From Rhizobium sp. RU36D (lineage in GTDB: Bacteria > Pseudomonadota > Alphaproteobacteria > Rhizobiales > Rhizobiaceae), in the NCBI RefSeq assembly GCF_900176345.1, contig NZ_FWXU01000006.1, positions 1-64,000 on the forward strand: a DNA stretch of 64,000 nucleotides. The letters run 5' to 3'. The notes below the pieces were generated by a model. It ran no database searches, was not told the origin of the DNA, and saw nothing but the letters and a program-made list of their open reading frames with translations. A program made the translations under genes and the position numbers. Positions 46,055-55,087 of the stretch are shown here, one piece after another (within the stretch, counting starts at the first letter, position 1; every line of letters starts with the position of its first letter).

Positions 46055-48496
46055 TCAGGCCTTGATCTTGTCCATGGCCGGGTCGACCATCGGCCCGAAG
46101 TGGATGGTGGCGGGCGTCTTTTCCGCCGCGACGACGAGCTCGTAGCTGCCGCTCTTAAGATAGTCGTCGCTGACGCCATCGGGATTGCGGACATAGCCGT
46201 AGCCGATATTCTTTCCGAGCGTGTAGCCATAGCCGCCGCTGGTGAGATAGCCGACCGGCTGGCCATTGCGGAGGATCGTTTCGCGGCCGGCGAGCACGAT
46301 CGCCTGGTCATCGACGGTGAAGCCCATCAGCCGCTTCTTGAGTGGTTGTCCGGCAAGCGCTTCAAGCGCGCGACGGCCGAGGAAATCGGTATTCTTGCGC
46401 AGCTTGACCGCCCAGCCGAGGCCGGCTTCGAACGGCGTGTCGTTCGGGGTGATGTCTGAGCTCCAGGCCCGGTATCCCTTTTCCAGACGCAGGGATTCCA
46501 GGGCACGGTAACCGATCGGGCGGATGCCATGGCTGGCACCGGCGGCCATGAGCGCATCGTAAACCTGTCCCAGTGCCTTGATCGGAATATGCAGTTCCCA
46601 GCCGAGTTCGCCGACATAGGTGACGCGCAGCGCCCTGACGGTCGTGCCGGCGATCTCGATTTCGCGGACATGGCCGAAGGGGAAGGCCGGATTGGAGACA
46701 TCAGCTGATGTGACGGCGGCCAGCACGTCCCGTGCCCTCGGACCCATCAGCGAGAGCGTGCCCCAATCCTCTGTCATGTCCGAGAGGGTGCAGTTCAGGC
46801 CGTCAGGAATATGGTCTGATATCCATCCGAAGTCATGGGTGCGGAAGCCGGTGCCGGTGACGATGTAGAATCGGTCCTCGGCGATGCGGGCGACGGTGAT
46901 ATCGGCCTCGATGCCGCCGCGGGTGTTCAGAAGCTGCGTATAGGTCAGCCGGCCGACCGGCTTGGCGACGTCGTTGGCACAGATCCAGTCGAGTGCCTTC
47001 TGGGCATCGGGGCCAGCCAGCTCGTACTTTGCGAAGGATGACTGGTCGAACACGCCCACGGCCTCGCGCACGTGGCGGTGTTCGTCGCCGACCGCCCCGA
47101 ACCAGTTCTGCCGGCCCATGGAGTAGATGTCCTTTGGCTCCGTGCCTTCAGGGGCGAACCAGTTGGGCCGCTCCCAGCCAAGTTTGGACCCGAACACGGC
47201 GCCCGAGTCTTTCAGCCGATCATAGAGCGGCGAGACGAGCCGCGGGCGGCCGCTTTCATATTCCTCATGCGGGAAGGCGATGGTGTAGTGCTTGCCATAG
47301 GCCTCCACCGTGCGGTCGCAGACCCATTGCCGATCGCGGTGCATGCTGGCAAAGCGCCTGATGTCGACCACCCAGAGATCGAGCGGGGCCTCTCCATCCA
47401 CCACCCATTGCGCCAGCACCCAGCCGGCGCCGCCGCCCGAGGCAATGCCGAAGGCGTTGAATCCGGCGCCGACGAACATGTTCTTGCACTCGGGCGCTGC
47501 GCCCAGGATGAAATTGCCGTCGGGCGTGAAGCTTTCCGGACCATTGATCATCTGCTTGACGCCGACATGTTCCAGCGCCGGAACGCGCTCGATGGCCTGC
47601 ATCATATGCTGTTCGAAATGGTCGAAATCGTCGTCGAACAGGCGGAAGGCCCAGTCGTCGGGGAGGTCGCCGGTCAGCCAGGGCTGCGGATTGGGCTCAT
47701 AGCCGCCCATCACCAGACCGCCAACCTCTTCCTTGAAATAGGTGCGCCGATCCGGATCGCGGATGGTCGGGGCGTCGGTGGAGAGGCCCTCGATCTTCTC
47801 GGTGATGATGTATTGGTGCTTGACCGCCTGCAGCGGCACGTTGATGCCCGCCATCGCGCCGACCTGGCGCGCCCATTGCCCGGCGCAGTTGACGACCTTT
47901 TCACAGGCGACATCGCCGTCGCTGGTCTTCACGGCGGTGATGCGCCCGTCCTTCATCTCGAAACCGGTGACGCGCACGTTCTCGACGATCCTGGCGCCAT
48001 GCATGCGCGCACCTTTGGCAAGCGACTGGGTGATGTCGGAGGGGCTTGCCTGTCCGTCGGTGGGCAGCCAGCTGGCGCCGACGAGATCCTCGACATTCAT
48101 CAGCGGCCACATCCGCTTCACTTCTTCCGGTGAGACAAGATGCATCTCCATGCCGAAACTGCCGGCCGTCGTGGCCAGCCGCTTGAACTCGGTCCAGCGG
48201 TCCTGGTTGGTGGCAAGCCGTAGGCAGCCGGTCATCTTCCAGCCGGTTGCCAGCCCGGTCTCGGCCTCAAGACCCTTGTAGAGCTCGACGGAGTATTTCA
48301 GGACGCGCGTGATGGAGGCCGAGGAGCGCAGCTGGCCGACAAGGCCGGCTGCGTGCCAGGTCGAGCCGGAGGTTAGCGTGCCCTGTTCGATCAGCAGCAC
48401 ATCGGCCTTGTGATCCCTGGCCAGGTGATAGGCCGTGGAGCAGCCGATGATGCCGCCGCCGATGACGACGATCTGGGCATGGGAGGGCAGGGTCAT
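46055..48496 (-). CDS. FAD/GcvT-type demethylating dehydrogenase, paralogue (dimethylglycine/sarcosine dehydrogenase family)
   Basis: This 813-aa enzyme has the same architecture as its downstream neighbour: dinucleotide motif GGGIIG near 13-18, covalent-FAD site STWHAAGL (His48), then GCV_T (about 435-700; VTYVGELGWELH) and GCV_T_C. The ATG at 48496 overlaps the upstream kinase stop (ATGA); a longer frame to 48652 is unlikely. The two paralogues are clearly diverged, so successive demethylation of one substrate is plausible, for example dimethyl then monomethyl. Confidence 0.88.
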   Translation of the reverse strand: MTLPSHAQIVVIGGGIIGCSTAYHLARDHKADVLLIEQGTLTSGSTWHAAGLVGQLRSSASITRVLKYSVELYKGLEAETGLATGWKMTGCLRLATNQDRWTEFKRLATTAGSFGMEMHLVSPEEVKRMWPLMNVEDLVGASWLPTDGQASPSDITQSLAKGARMHGARIVENVRVTGFEMKDGRITAVKTSDGDVACEKVVNCAGQWARQVGAMAGINVPLQAVKHQYIITEKIEGLSTDAPTIRDPDRRTYFKEEVGGLVMGGYEPNPQPWLTGDLPDDWAFRLFDDDFDHFEQHMMQAIERVPALEHVGVKQMINGPESFTPDGNFILGAAPECKNMFVGAGFNAFGIASGGGAGWVLAQWVVDGEAPLDLWVVDIRRFASMHRDRQWVCDRTVEAYGKHYTIAFPHEEYESGRPRLVSPLYDRLKDSGAVFGSKLGWERPNWFAPEGTEPKDIYSMGRQNWFGAVGDEHRHVREAVGVFDQSSFAKYELAGPDAQKALDWICANDVAKPVGRLTYTQLLNTRGGIEADITVARIAEDRFYIVTGTGFRTHDFGWISDHIPDGLNCTLSDMTEDWGTLSLMGPRARDVLAAVTSADVSNPAFPFGHVREIEIAGTTVRALRVTYVGELGWELHIPIKALGQVYDALMAAGASHGIRPIGYRALESLRLEKGYRAWSSDITPNDTPFEAGLGWAVKLRKNTDFLGRRALEALAGQPLKKRLMGFTVDDQAIVLAGRETILRNGQPVGYLTSGGYGYTLGKNIGYGYVRNPDGVSDDYLKSGSYELVVAAEKTPATIHFGPMVDPAMDKIKA

Positions 48497-49401
48497 GAGA
48501 CGTGTTTCCCGTAGACTGAGTGATAGTGATCGAGCGCTTCTTGCAGGCGCTTTAGGTTTTCGGCCGTGTAGCCGACGTAATCGGCACCGGGCGCATTGAG
48601 GTAGAGTTCGGAGGTCATGCTCCACATTGCCTCGCGCAACAGCGAGGCACATTGCATCGCCGCAAGCGAGCGGCGGATATCGAGCGACGGAGCGCCGCCG
48701 AAATAGGCGACGAGGAAATCCTCGGACTGGTCGGGCGTGAGGCCGGCATTCGAGGTCGCGCCGGCCAGATCGAACATGGCGGTCGAGAAGCCGGCATATT
48801 CGAAATCGATCAGCCAGAGCTTCTCGCCATCATCCAGGAGGTTCGACGGAAGAAGATCGTTATGGGCAAAGACGATTGGGAGAGGCACCTGGACCGCCTC
48901 CAACTCCTCAGCGAGGACGAGGTAGCGCGCGAGTTCCGGGATCATCCGGCTGCCGCCGGCCTGAAGCGTTCGGGCATAATCGCGCACCACATGAAACGGC
49001 CAGAACATGAAGCCGGGGCCGGAGACATGGCGCGGCATTTCCTTGTGGAAGCGGCGCAGGAGCAGGGCGATCCGCTCGCGTTCGGTGGCGACATCTTCGG
49101 CAGAGAAGGTCTTCGCATCCAGGAAGGCAGATACCATCACGCCAGGTTCTGCATATTCCACCTGCGGCGCGAAGCCGGCTTCGTGGGCGGCCTGCGCCGT
49201 CATCAGTTCGCGATCGCGATAGACCTGGTGAAACGGAAAATCGATGCCGAAGCGCACGACATGGCGGCCGGAGGCATCGCGGACAACGAAGCTCTCATTG
49301 CTGAGGCCGCCCTTGAGGACGGAGATTTCAATCGCACCGTTCCAGCAAGGGAGGGCGGCGATGCGGTCTTCAAGGGTCGGGCTGACGGACACAGCGCTCA
49401 T
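48493..49401 (-). CDS. Choline-kinase-like phosphotransferase (APH fold)
   Basis: The 302-aa kinase-fold protein has AHNDLLPSNL as the catalytic loop and LIDFEYAGF as the metal-binding segment, nearly the choline-kinase consensus. Its start overlaps the permease stop by 4 nt. It lies between a betaine-type importer and two demethylases, so it may phosphorylate the imported choline-like compound or a product. In alphaproteobacteria such operons are often annotated as aminoglycoside phosphotransferase, but resistance is not supported by this context. Confidence 0.82.
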   Translation of the reverse strand: MSAVSVSPTLEDRIAALPCWNGAIEISVLKGGLSNESFVVRDASGRHVVRFGIDFPFHQVYRDRELMTAQAAHEAGFAPQVEYAEPGVMVSAFLDAKTFSAEDVATERERIALLLRRFHKEMPRHVSGPGFMFWPFHVVRDYARTLQAGGSRMIPELARYLVLAEELEAVQVPLPIVFAHNDLLPSNLLDDGEKLWLIDFEYAGFSTAMFDLAGATSNAGLTPDQSEDFLVAYFGGAPSLDIRRSLAAMQCASLLREAMWSMTSELYLNAPGADYVGYTAENLKRLQEALDHYHSVYGKHVS

Positions 49402-51422
49402 GCGATGCGCTCCCTGATGCGCGCCGCGCCGGCCGATATCATCCGGTCGGCGATGATGGCGATGAAAGCCACGGCAAGCCCGGCGACGAGACCACGCCCG
49501 GTATCGGCCTTGGTGAGCGCGATATAGACCTCCTGGCCGAGGTCACGGGTGCCGACAAGCGCCGTGATCACCAGCATGGAGAGGGCGAACATGATGGTCT
49601 GGTTGAGACCGAGCAGCATTTCCGGAAGGGCGAGCTTCAGCTTGATCTTGGTGAGGATCTGCCAGGGCGTGCAGCCCATGGCGCGACCTGCTTCGACCAC
49701 CCGGGGATCGACGCGCTGCAGTCCCAGCACGGTGTATCGGATAGCCGGTGCCACGGCGTAGGCGACGATGGCAATGAGCGCGGTGAAATCACCCACCCGG
49801 AACAGCATGACCGCCGGCATGAGATAGACGAAGGAGGGCAGCGTCTGCAGCGTGTCGATCACCACCTGCAGCCAGCGCCATAGCCGATCGCGTTCCGAAG
49901 CGATGATGCCCAAGGGTATGCCGATCAGGCTGGCGATCACCACCGCTATGCTGCAGAGATAGACCGTCACCATGGCCTTTTCCCACTGGCCTGTTGCGGC
50001 AATGAGAAAGGAGAGCAGCCCTGCCAGGAGCCCCAGTCGCAGGCCGCCCAGCCGGTAGCCGGCGATGGCCAGCAGCGCGACGACCCCGACCCATGGCAGT
50101 TCCGCAAGGAAGCGTTTGAACGGCACCAGCAGATGCAGCAGCAGGGTCGTGCGGATGGCCTCGAGCGCGTCGAAGAAGTTGATATTGATCCATCCGACGA
50201 CCTCGTTCCAGAAGGTTCCGGTCGACAGCGTCCAACTGTCCGGCATAGCGGCAAGCGCGGGCGACAGCCAGCTTGCCAGCAGGCTGAGAAGGATGACGGC
50301 AAGGGCGGCCGACAGATAGGGATGGCGCTGCACCAGGTTTCGCCCTTCCGCGGCGCCGACCGCGGGAACACCGGATTTCCGGGCAAAGGCCTGGCTTAGC
50401 CGATCGAGCGCGACGGCGAGCGCCACGATGGCAAAGCCCGCCTCAAAACCGGCGCCGATATCGAGCCGGCGCAGGGCGGCGAGCACATCGAAGCCGAGAC
50501 CTCCGGCCCCGATCATCGAGGCTATGATTACCATGTTCAGCGACAGCATGATGACCTGGTTGACGCCGACCATCAAGGCGTCGGCCGCAGAGGGCACCAT
50601 GACGTTCCAGGTCATCTGGCGGCGGGAGCAGCCGACCATGTGCCCGAGATCCCGGATCTCGGAGGGTACTGCGCGCAATCCGAGGATCGTAATCCGGACC
50701 ATCGGCGGCATGGCATAGATCAGGGTGCCGACGATCGCCGCCGTCGGCCCGAAGCCGAAGAGGAACAGGATGGGCACCAGATAGGCAAAGATCGGTATGG
50801 TCTGCATCAGGTCGAGAAGCGGCGTAATCGCCCGCTCGACCAGCGGCCAGCGATAGCCGGCGAGACCGAGCAGCAGGCCCAGGACGACGCCGATCGGCAC
50901 GGCAACCAGGATCGATGCCAGCGTGACCATGGCGCTTGTCCATTGGCCGAAAACGGCGAGAAAACCAAAGCACACCACGACAAGGGCCGCCAGGCGCCGC
51001 CCGCCCGCATGATATCCCATCAGGCCGACCAGGATGATGACGCCGAGATAGGAGAGCGGCGGCACCACCTGCACCGCCGCCGAGCCCTGGCCGGAGAGGA
51101 AGCCGGTAGAAAGCAGGCTGAGCGCCAGCGTGTAGGGAATGTCGATCAGCCCGGCGATGAACCGCGTGAGGTCGGTGAAGGAGAAGAGGCCGAGGCTTGC
51201 CTCGTTGACCAGCCATTTCATCCATTGGCTGATATGGCGGGCTGCGGGTATCTGCCAGCCGCGAGGATAATCGAACGCCCATTTGCCGAGGGATGGGCCG
51301 AGCCACCAGGCCAGAAGCACCAGGGCGCCGACGACGGTCAGGGCCAAGGTGGCGAAGCGGGTCGAAGGCGCCGGAGCGGTGGTCGCAACAGAGCTGAACG
51401 GTGATGCGGAAACCTCGCTCAT
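49398..51422 (-). CDS. Betaine/choline-type ABC transporter permease, fused double permease
   Basis: The 674-aa protein contains two complete BPD_transp_1 permease domains in one chain. The first EAA-type loop is SEIRDLGHMVGCSRRQMTWNVMVP and the second RVVEAGRAMGCTPWQILTKIKL. About ten to twelve membrane segments are visible. ProW/OpuAB-type permeases normally act as homodimers, so this tandem form would act as a preassembled pair that can be asymmetric. It overlaps the following kinase gene and lies 4 bp after the ATPase gene. Confidence 0.88.
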   Translation of the reverse strand: MSEVSASPFSSVATTAPAPSTRFATLALTVVGALVLLAWWLGPSLGKWAFDYPRGWQIPAARHISQWMKWLVNEASLGLFSFTDLTRFIAGLIDIPYTLALSLLSTGFLSGQGSAAVQVVPPLSYLGVIILVGLMGYHAGGRRLAALVVVCFGFLAVFGQWTSAMVTLASILVAVPIGVVLGLLLGLAGYRWPLVERAITPLLDLMQTIPIFAYLVPILFLFGFGPTAAIVGTLIYAMPPMVRITILGLRAVPSEIRDLGHMVGCSRRQMTWNVMVPSAADALMVGVNQVIMLSLNMVIIASMIGAGGLGFDVLAALRRLDIGAGFEAGFAIVALAVALDRLSQAFARKSGVPAVGAAEGRNLVQRHPYLSAALAVILLSLLASWLSPALAAMPDSWTLSTGTFWNEVVGWININFFDALEAIRTTLLLHLLVPFKRFLAELPWVGVVALLAIAGYRLGGLRLGLLAGLLSFLIAATGQWEKAMVTVYLCSIAVVIASLIGIPLGIIASERDRLWRWLQVVIDTLQTLPSFVYLMPAVMLFRVGDFTALIAIVAYAVAPAIRYTVLGLQRVDPRVVEAGRAMGCTPWQILTKIKLKLALPEMLLGLNQTIMFALSMLVITALVGTRDLGQEVYIALTKADTGRGLVAGLAVAFIAIIADRMISAGAARIRERIA

Positions 51423-51426
51423 CGCG

Positions 51427-52443
51427 TCACCCCTGCATCATCACATCGACGACATCGCTGCGCCGCAAAATTCCGACCGTCTGGCCAGTGCAATCCATGA
51501 CAGCGAGCGTTTCTCCCGCTGCTGCAAACAACGGCGCCGCTTCCGCAACCGATGCCGTGTCGCGGATCGTGATCGGCGGAAGCGAGCCGCCCAAGGCCTG
51601 CTTCAGCGAGGCAACCTTGATCACCTTGGCGCGTGCGACGTTGCGGGTGAATTCGGCGACGTAGTCCGTCGCCGGCGCTAGCACCAGTTCTTCCGGCGTG
51701 CCGGCCTGGACGATCTCCCCGTCCTTCATGATGGCGATACGATCGGCCAGCCGGATCGCTTCGTCGAAATCATGGGTAATGAAGACGATGGTCTTCTTCA
51801 GCACGGATTGCAGACGCATGAATTCGTCCTGCATTTCCCGCCTGATCAACGGGTCGAGCGCCGAGAAAGGTTCGTCCAGGAACCACAGTTCCGGCTCGAC
51901 GGCGAGCGAGCGGGCAATGCCGACGCGCTGCTGCTGGCCGCCCGAAAGCTGGCGCGGAAAGACACTCTCCTTGCCGGCAAGCCCGACCAGTTCGATCATG
52001 CGCCGCGCCCGTTCGTCGCGTCTTGCTCGGTCGATGCCCTGCACCTCCAGCGGGAAGGCGACATTGTCGAGCACCGTCAGATGCGGCAGCAGGGCAAAAT
52101 GCTGAAACACCATGCCCATCTGGTGGCGGCGGATCTCGATCATCCGCGCCTCGCTGGCGGATAGCAGATTTTCGCCATTGAACAGGATTTCGCCCGAGGT
52201 GGGCTCGATCAGCCGGGAGAGGCAGCGCACCAGTGTGGATTTGCCGGAGCCAGACAGGCCCATGATCACGAAGATCTCGCCGGTTCGAACCTCCAGATTG
52301 ACATCCCTGACGGCGCCGACGAGACCCGCACGAAGGAAGTCCTGCGGCGCCGGCGTTCCCCCCGCGGCGAGCAAGGCTTCCCGTGCGCCTGTACCGAATA
52401 TCTTCCAGACATTGCGGCAGACGAGTTTGGCTTCAGTCGACAT
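51427..52443 (-). CDS. Betaine/choline-type ABC transporter ATPase with CBS domain
   Basis: This is a ProV/OpuAA-like subunit of about 338 aa. Walker A is GLSGSGKST, signature SGGQQQR, and Walker B LWFLDEPFSALD. A C-terminal CBS-like segment (about 265-335; AAGETLAVMDCTGQTVGILRRSDVVDVMM) could gate transport in response to ionic strength or nucleotide, as in osmoregulated relatives. The ATG at 52443 matches the family N-terminus (LVCRNVWKIFG); an earlier in-frame start adds a low-complexity leader. Confidence 0.92.
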   Translation of the reverse strand: MSTEAKLVCRNVWKIFGTGAREALLAAGGTPAPQDFLRAGLVGAVRDVNLEVRTGEIFVIMGLSGSGKSTLVRCLSRLIEPTSGEILFNGENLLSASEARMIEIRRHQMGMVFQHFALLPHLTVLDNVAFPLEVQGIDRARRDERARRMIELVGLAGKESVFPRQLSGGQQQRVGIARSLAVEPELWFLDEPFSALDPLIRREMQDEFMRLQSVLKKTIVFITHDFDEAIRLADRIAIMKDGEIVQAGTPEELVLAPATDYVAEFTRNVARAKVIKVASLKQALGGSLPPITIRDTASVAEAAPLFAAAGETLAVMDCTGQTVGILRRSDVVDVMMQG

Positions 52444-52570
52444 GGCAGTTCCGCAGGGCACTTCCGCTGATGACAGGACGAATGACGGCCGGTCCGTTTC
52501 CAGGGGCCGGCCTGTCCGGGGAACGGTCACCCGCGCAGCAGCGCAACGCGGGAGACCTCAGCCAGGCTTG

Positions 52571-53536
52571 TTACTTCTTGATCCAGCCGGACCAGCGGGC
52601 CTCGTTGGCGCTGACCCATTCGGCCGCGACCTCGTCAACCTTCTTGCCCTCAAGGTCGACCTTGGTGATCATCGCCCCCATCTCGTCATTGTTGAGATTG
52701 AAGGCCTTGATGGCCTGGTAGGCACCCGGCCACTTGTCCTTCACGCCGGACCAGCCGACTTTCCAGATCGGTCCGAAAGGCTTGCCGCAATCATAGGCCA
52801 TGTCGGGATTGGAACCCCAGGCAGGTTCGTTGTAGCATTCCTTGGTATAGGTCGGGAATTCGACCCATTCGCCCTTGTACTTTGCCGGCGCCCAATGCGG
52901 CGCGTAGATCCACAGCATGATCGGCGCCTTGCGCTGATAGGCGCTTTCCAGCTCTGCGAAGAGTGCTGCATCCGTGCCGGCGTGAACCACTTCGAACGGC
53001 AGTTCCAAGGCTTCGACACGCTCGTCGTCGAAGCCGCCCCAGGTCACCGGGCCGCCGAGATAGCGACCCTTCGGTGCCGTTTCCGCTGTCGAGAAGGCTT
53101 CGGCGCAAGCCTCTTCCTTCAGCGCTTCCCATTTGGGCAGGCCGGGGCACTTCTCCTTCATGTATTCGGGGAACCACCACTCTTCCTTGGCCTGCATCCC
53201 GGTTTCGCCAAGGTTTTCCACCTTGCCGGTTGCGGTCGCGGCATCCATGGCCTCGCGCCCTGTCGTTTCCCAGATTTCCATGGCGACATGCAGGTCGCCG
53301 GATTCCAGGCCTGCAAATTGTGCGAGATAATCGGCCTGTACGTATTCGATGGAGTAACCGGCCTTCTTGAGCACTTCTCCCATGATCTGGGTGGTGATCA
53401 ACTGGCCCGTCCAGTCATGCAGCGTCAGCTTGATCGGATCCTTAGATTCCTGCGCCGAAACCGGTGTGGCGAGCCAGGAGGCGGTGATCAGCAGCGTTGC
53501 GGCGATTGTCCTCGGCATGCGGTCAAGATAAGGCAT
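52571..53536 (-). CDS. Betaine-type ABC transporter substrate-binding protein (OpuAC/ProX)
   Basis: This is a periplasmic protein of about 321 aa. The ATG at 53536 has GGGAG upstream and gives a signal peptide with cleavage near PVSA|QE. The OpuAC fold is supported by DWTGQLITTQIMGEVLKKAGY and by several tryptophans (VTWGGF, MLWIYAPHW, WSGWIKK) of the kind that build the aromatic cage for quaternary ammonium groups. It is the first gene of the leftward amine operon and is divergent from a DeoR regulator. Confidence 0.92.
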   Translation of the reverse strand: MPYLDRMPRTIAATLLITASWLATPVSAQESKDPIKLTLHDWTGQLITTQIMGEVLKKAGYSIEYVQADYLAQFAGLESGDLHVAMEIWETTGREAMDAATATGKVENLGETGMQAKEEWWFPEYMKEKCPGLPKWEALKEEACAEAFSTAETAPKGRYLGGPVTWGGFDDERVEALELPFEVVHAGTDAALFAELESAYQRKAPIMLWIYAPHWAPAKYKGEWVEFPTYTKECYNEPAWGSNPDMAYDCGKPFGPIWKVGWSGVKDKWPGAYQAIKAFNLNNDEMGAMITKVDLEGKKVDEVAAEWVSANEARWSGWIKK

Positions 53537-53702
53537 TCGAGTTCTCCCAGTAGAGCCCGTTGAAAATCCACAGAACTGGCAAGGCACCCGGTCGTCGTTC
53601 CCCGTACTTTTCGTATCTGATGACGAACGTGTGTATGGCCACAGTGTCGGGTCAAGGGAGAGGACTTGTCAATCTCGTTTTGTGGTATTTTGTGATTATC
53701 TG

Positions 53703-53723
53703 ACCGATTATGTGGTAATCGGT
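53703..53723. promoter_or_regulatory. Candidate DeoR operator between the amine operon and its regulator
   Basis: ACCGATTA-TGTGG-TAATCGGT is a perfect 8-bp inverted repeat with a 5-bp spacer, 55 bp upstream of the DeoR start. Nearby TTTTGTGGTA and TTTTGTGATTA copies look like further half-sites, which suits DeoR regulators that bind several repeated sites. Confidence 0.55.
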
Positions 53724-53777
53724 TGCGGGCGCGGTCGTCATGCTGGACAGGCCGACCTTGGGAGACTGGAGAGTTAG

Positions 53778-54533
53778 ATGCCCCCTTCTAAGCGGCAGAG
53801 AGAGATCTTGCGGGTGCTGGAGCACGAGGGAACGGTGGCCCTTTCGACGCTCGCGCGCAAGCTCGACGTCTCGCTGGAAACGATCAGACGGGACATCAAG
53901 CCGCTGGCCGATAGCGGCAGCCTGATCAAGATGCACGGCGCGATCGGCCTGGCTTCCACGATCGGCGAGGCGCCGTTCGAGCGGCGGATGCGCGAGAATA
54001 GCGAGGCGAAGCGGGCTATCGCGGCGGCGGTTGCCGCGACGATCCGGGATGGTGATTCGATCATGATGGATACCGGCACCACCACGAGCTTTTTGGCGCG
54101 GGAACTGATCGGCCATCGGCGCCTCACCGTCGTCACCAATTCCTCCGACATCGCCCGTACGCTCGCCACGTTGAACGACAATAAGGTCTACATGGCCGGC
54201 GGCGAATTGCGCAGCGACAATGGTGCGGCCTTCGGCAGCACGGCGATTGATTTCATCAACCGCTTCTCCGTCACCCATGCCATCATCTCGACCGGTGCGG
54301 TCAATGCGCAGGGCATGATGGATTACGACCTGGAAGAAGCGGAATTCGCCCGCACGGTGCTCATGCGCGGACGCCGCACATTGGTGGTGACCGACCACAG
54401 CAAGTTCGGACGGGAGGGGCTGGTGCGCGTCTGCGGATTCGACGCTATCACCGAACTCGCGACCGACAAGGCCCCACCAACCGAAATTGCTGAGGCCATC
54501 GAAACGGCCGGAGCACGCTTGTTGCTAGTTTAG
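53778..54533 (+). CDS. DeoR-family transcriptional regulator
   Basis: The 251-aa protein has an N-terminal DeoR HTH (about 3-58; KRQREILRVLEHEGTVALSTLARKLDVSLETIRRD) and a DeoRC sensor domain with the family motif IMMDTGTTT near 95 and the VVTDHSKFGR segment near 210. DeoR regulators usually respond to phosphorylated intermediates. The two kinases in the divergent operon could make such a ligand. The gene stands alone on this strand and is convergent with the MarR gene at its end. Confidence 0.92.
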   Translation: MPPSKRQREILRVLEHEGTVALSTLARKLDVSLETIRRDIKPLADSGSLIKMHGAIGLASTIGEAPFERRMRENSEAKRAIAAAVAATIRDGDSIMMDTGTTTSFLARELIGHRRLTVVTNSSDIARTLATLNDNKVYMAGGELRSDNGAAFGSTAIDFINRFSVTHAIISTGAVNAQGMMDYDLEEAEFARTVLMRGRRTLVVTDHSKFGREGLVRVCGFDAITELATDKAPPTEIAEAIETAGARLLLV

Positions 54534-54550
54534 GAAGATTGCTCTGCCGG

Positions 54551-55087
54551 CTACATCCGCCTGACATTGCTCATCATGATGCGCATGGCGCGGATCGCGG
54601 CCTCGAGATCCTGGGGATCAACGCCCTCGATCAGGGCTTTCTCACGGGCCAGCGCGATTTCGATGATGGTCGCGTGCAGTTCGTAGCCCTTGTCATTCAG
54701 CCACCAGGTGCGCTTGCGCGGGTCCGTCTCGGCCGAGACCGAGCCGAGATAGCCCATCTCGTCCAGGGTTGCCAGCGCCCGGCTGGCGGCGGCCTTGTCG
54801 AGGTTGACGACTTCGCAAATGCGGGCCGCGGTGATTTCCGGCTCGATGGCCAGCATGGAAATCGTGCGCCACTCGCTGATGCCAATCCCGAACCGTTCGC
54901 GATAGATCGCCGACGCGCCGCGGGACAGCGCGTTGTTGATGCTGGACAGGAAGAAGGGGATGTAGTTGCTGATGTCGAGGATCTCGACGCCGTCCCGCGT
55001 CGTGATGGAGCTCGAAATCCGGCCTTCCGGGCATGTTTCGGCTGCCGTGGCGTCGCCGCCTTTGCTTGGCCCGTTGGATGGGGTCAT
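54551..55087 (-). CDS. MarR-family transcriptional regulator
   Basis: This is a winged-HTH regulator of about 178 aa. The DNA-binding part (about 75-140; ISEWRTISMLAIEPEITAARICEVVNLDKAAASRALATL) and the wing with DPRKRTWWL are standard. The ATG at 55087 shares one base with the reductase stop codon, so it is the last gene of the P450 operon. Members of this family often bind aromatic carboxylates, which fits the predicted operon substrate. The paired inverted repeats on the operon promoter (62527-62582) are probable targets. Confidence 0.9.
   Translation of the reverse strand: MTPSNGPSKGGDATAAETCPEGRISSSITTRDGVEILDISNYIPFFLSSINNALSRGASAIYRERFGIGISEWRTISMLAIEPEITAARICEVVNLDKAAASRALATLDEMGYLGSVSAETDPRKRTWWLNDKGYELHATIIEIALAREKALIEGVDPQDLEAAIRAMRIMMSNVRRM

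Noticed and set aside
42717..49401. Aminoglycoside-resistance phosphotransferases
   Set aside because: The kinase fold is shared, but loop motifs and the betaine/demethylase operon context point to choline-kinase-like metabolism.
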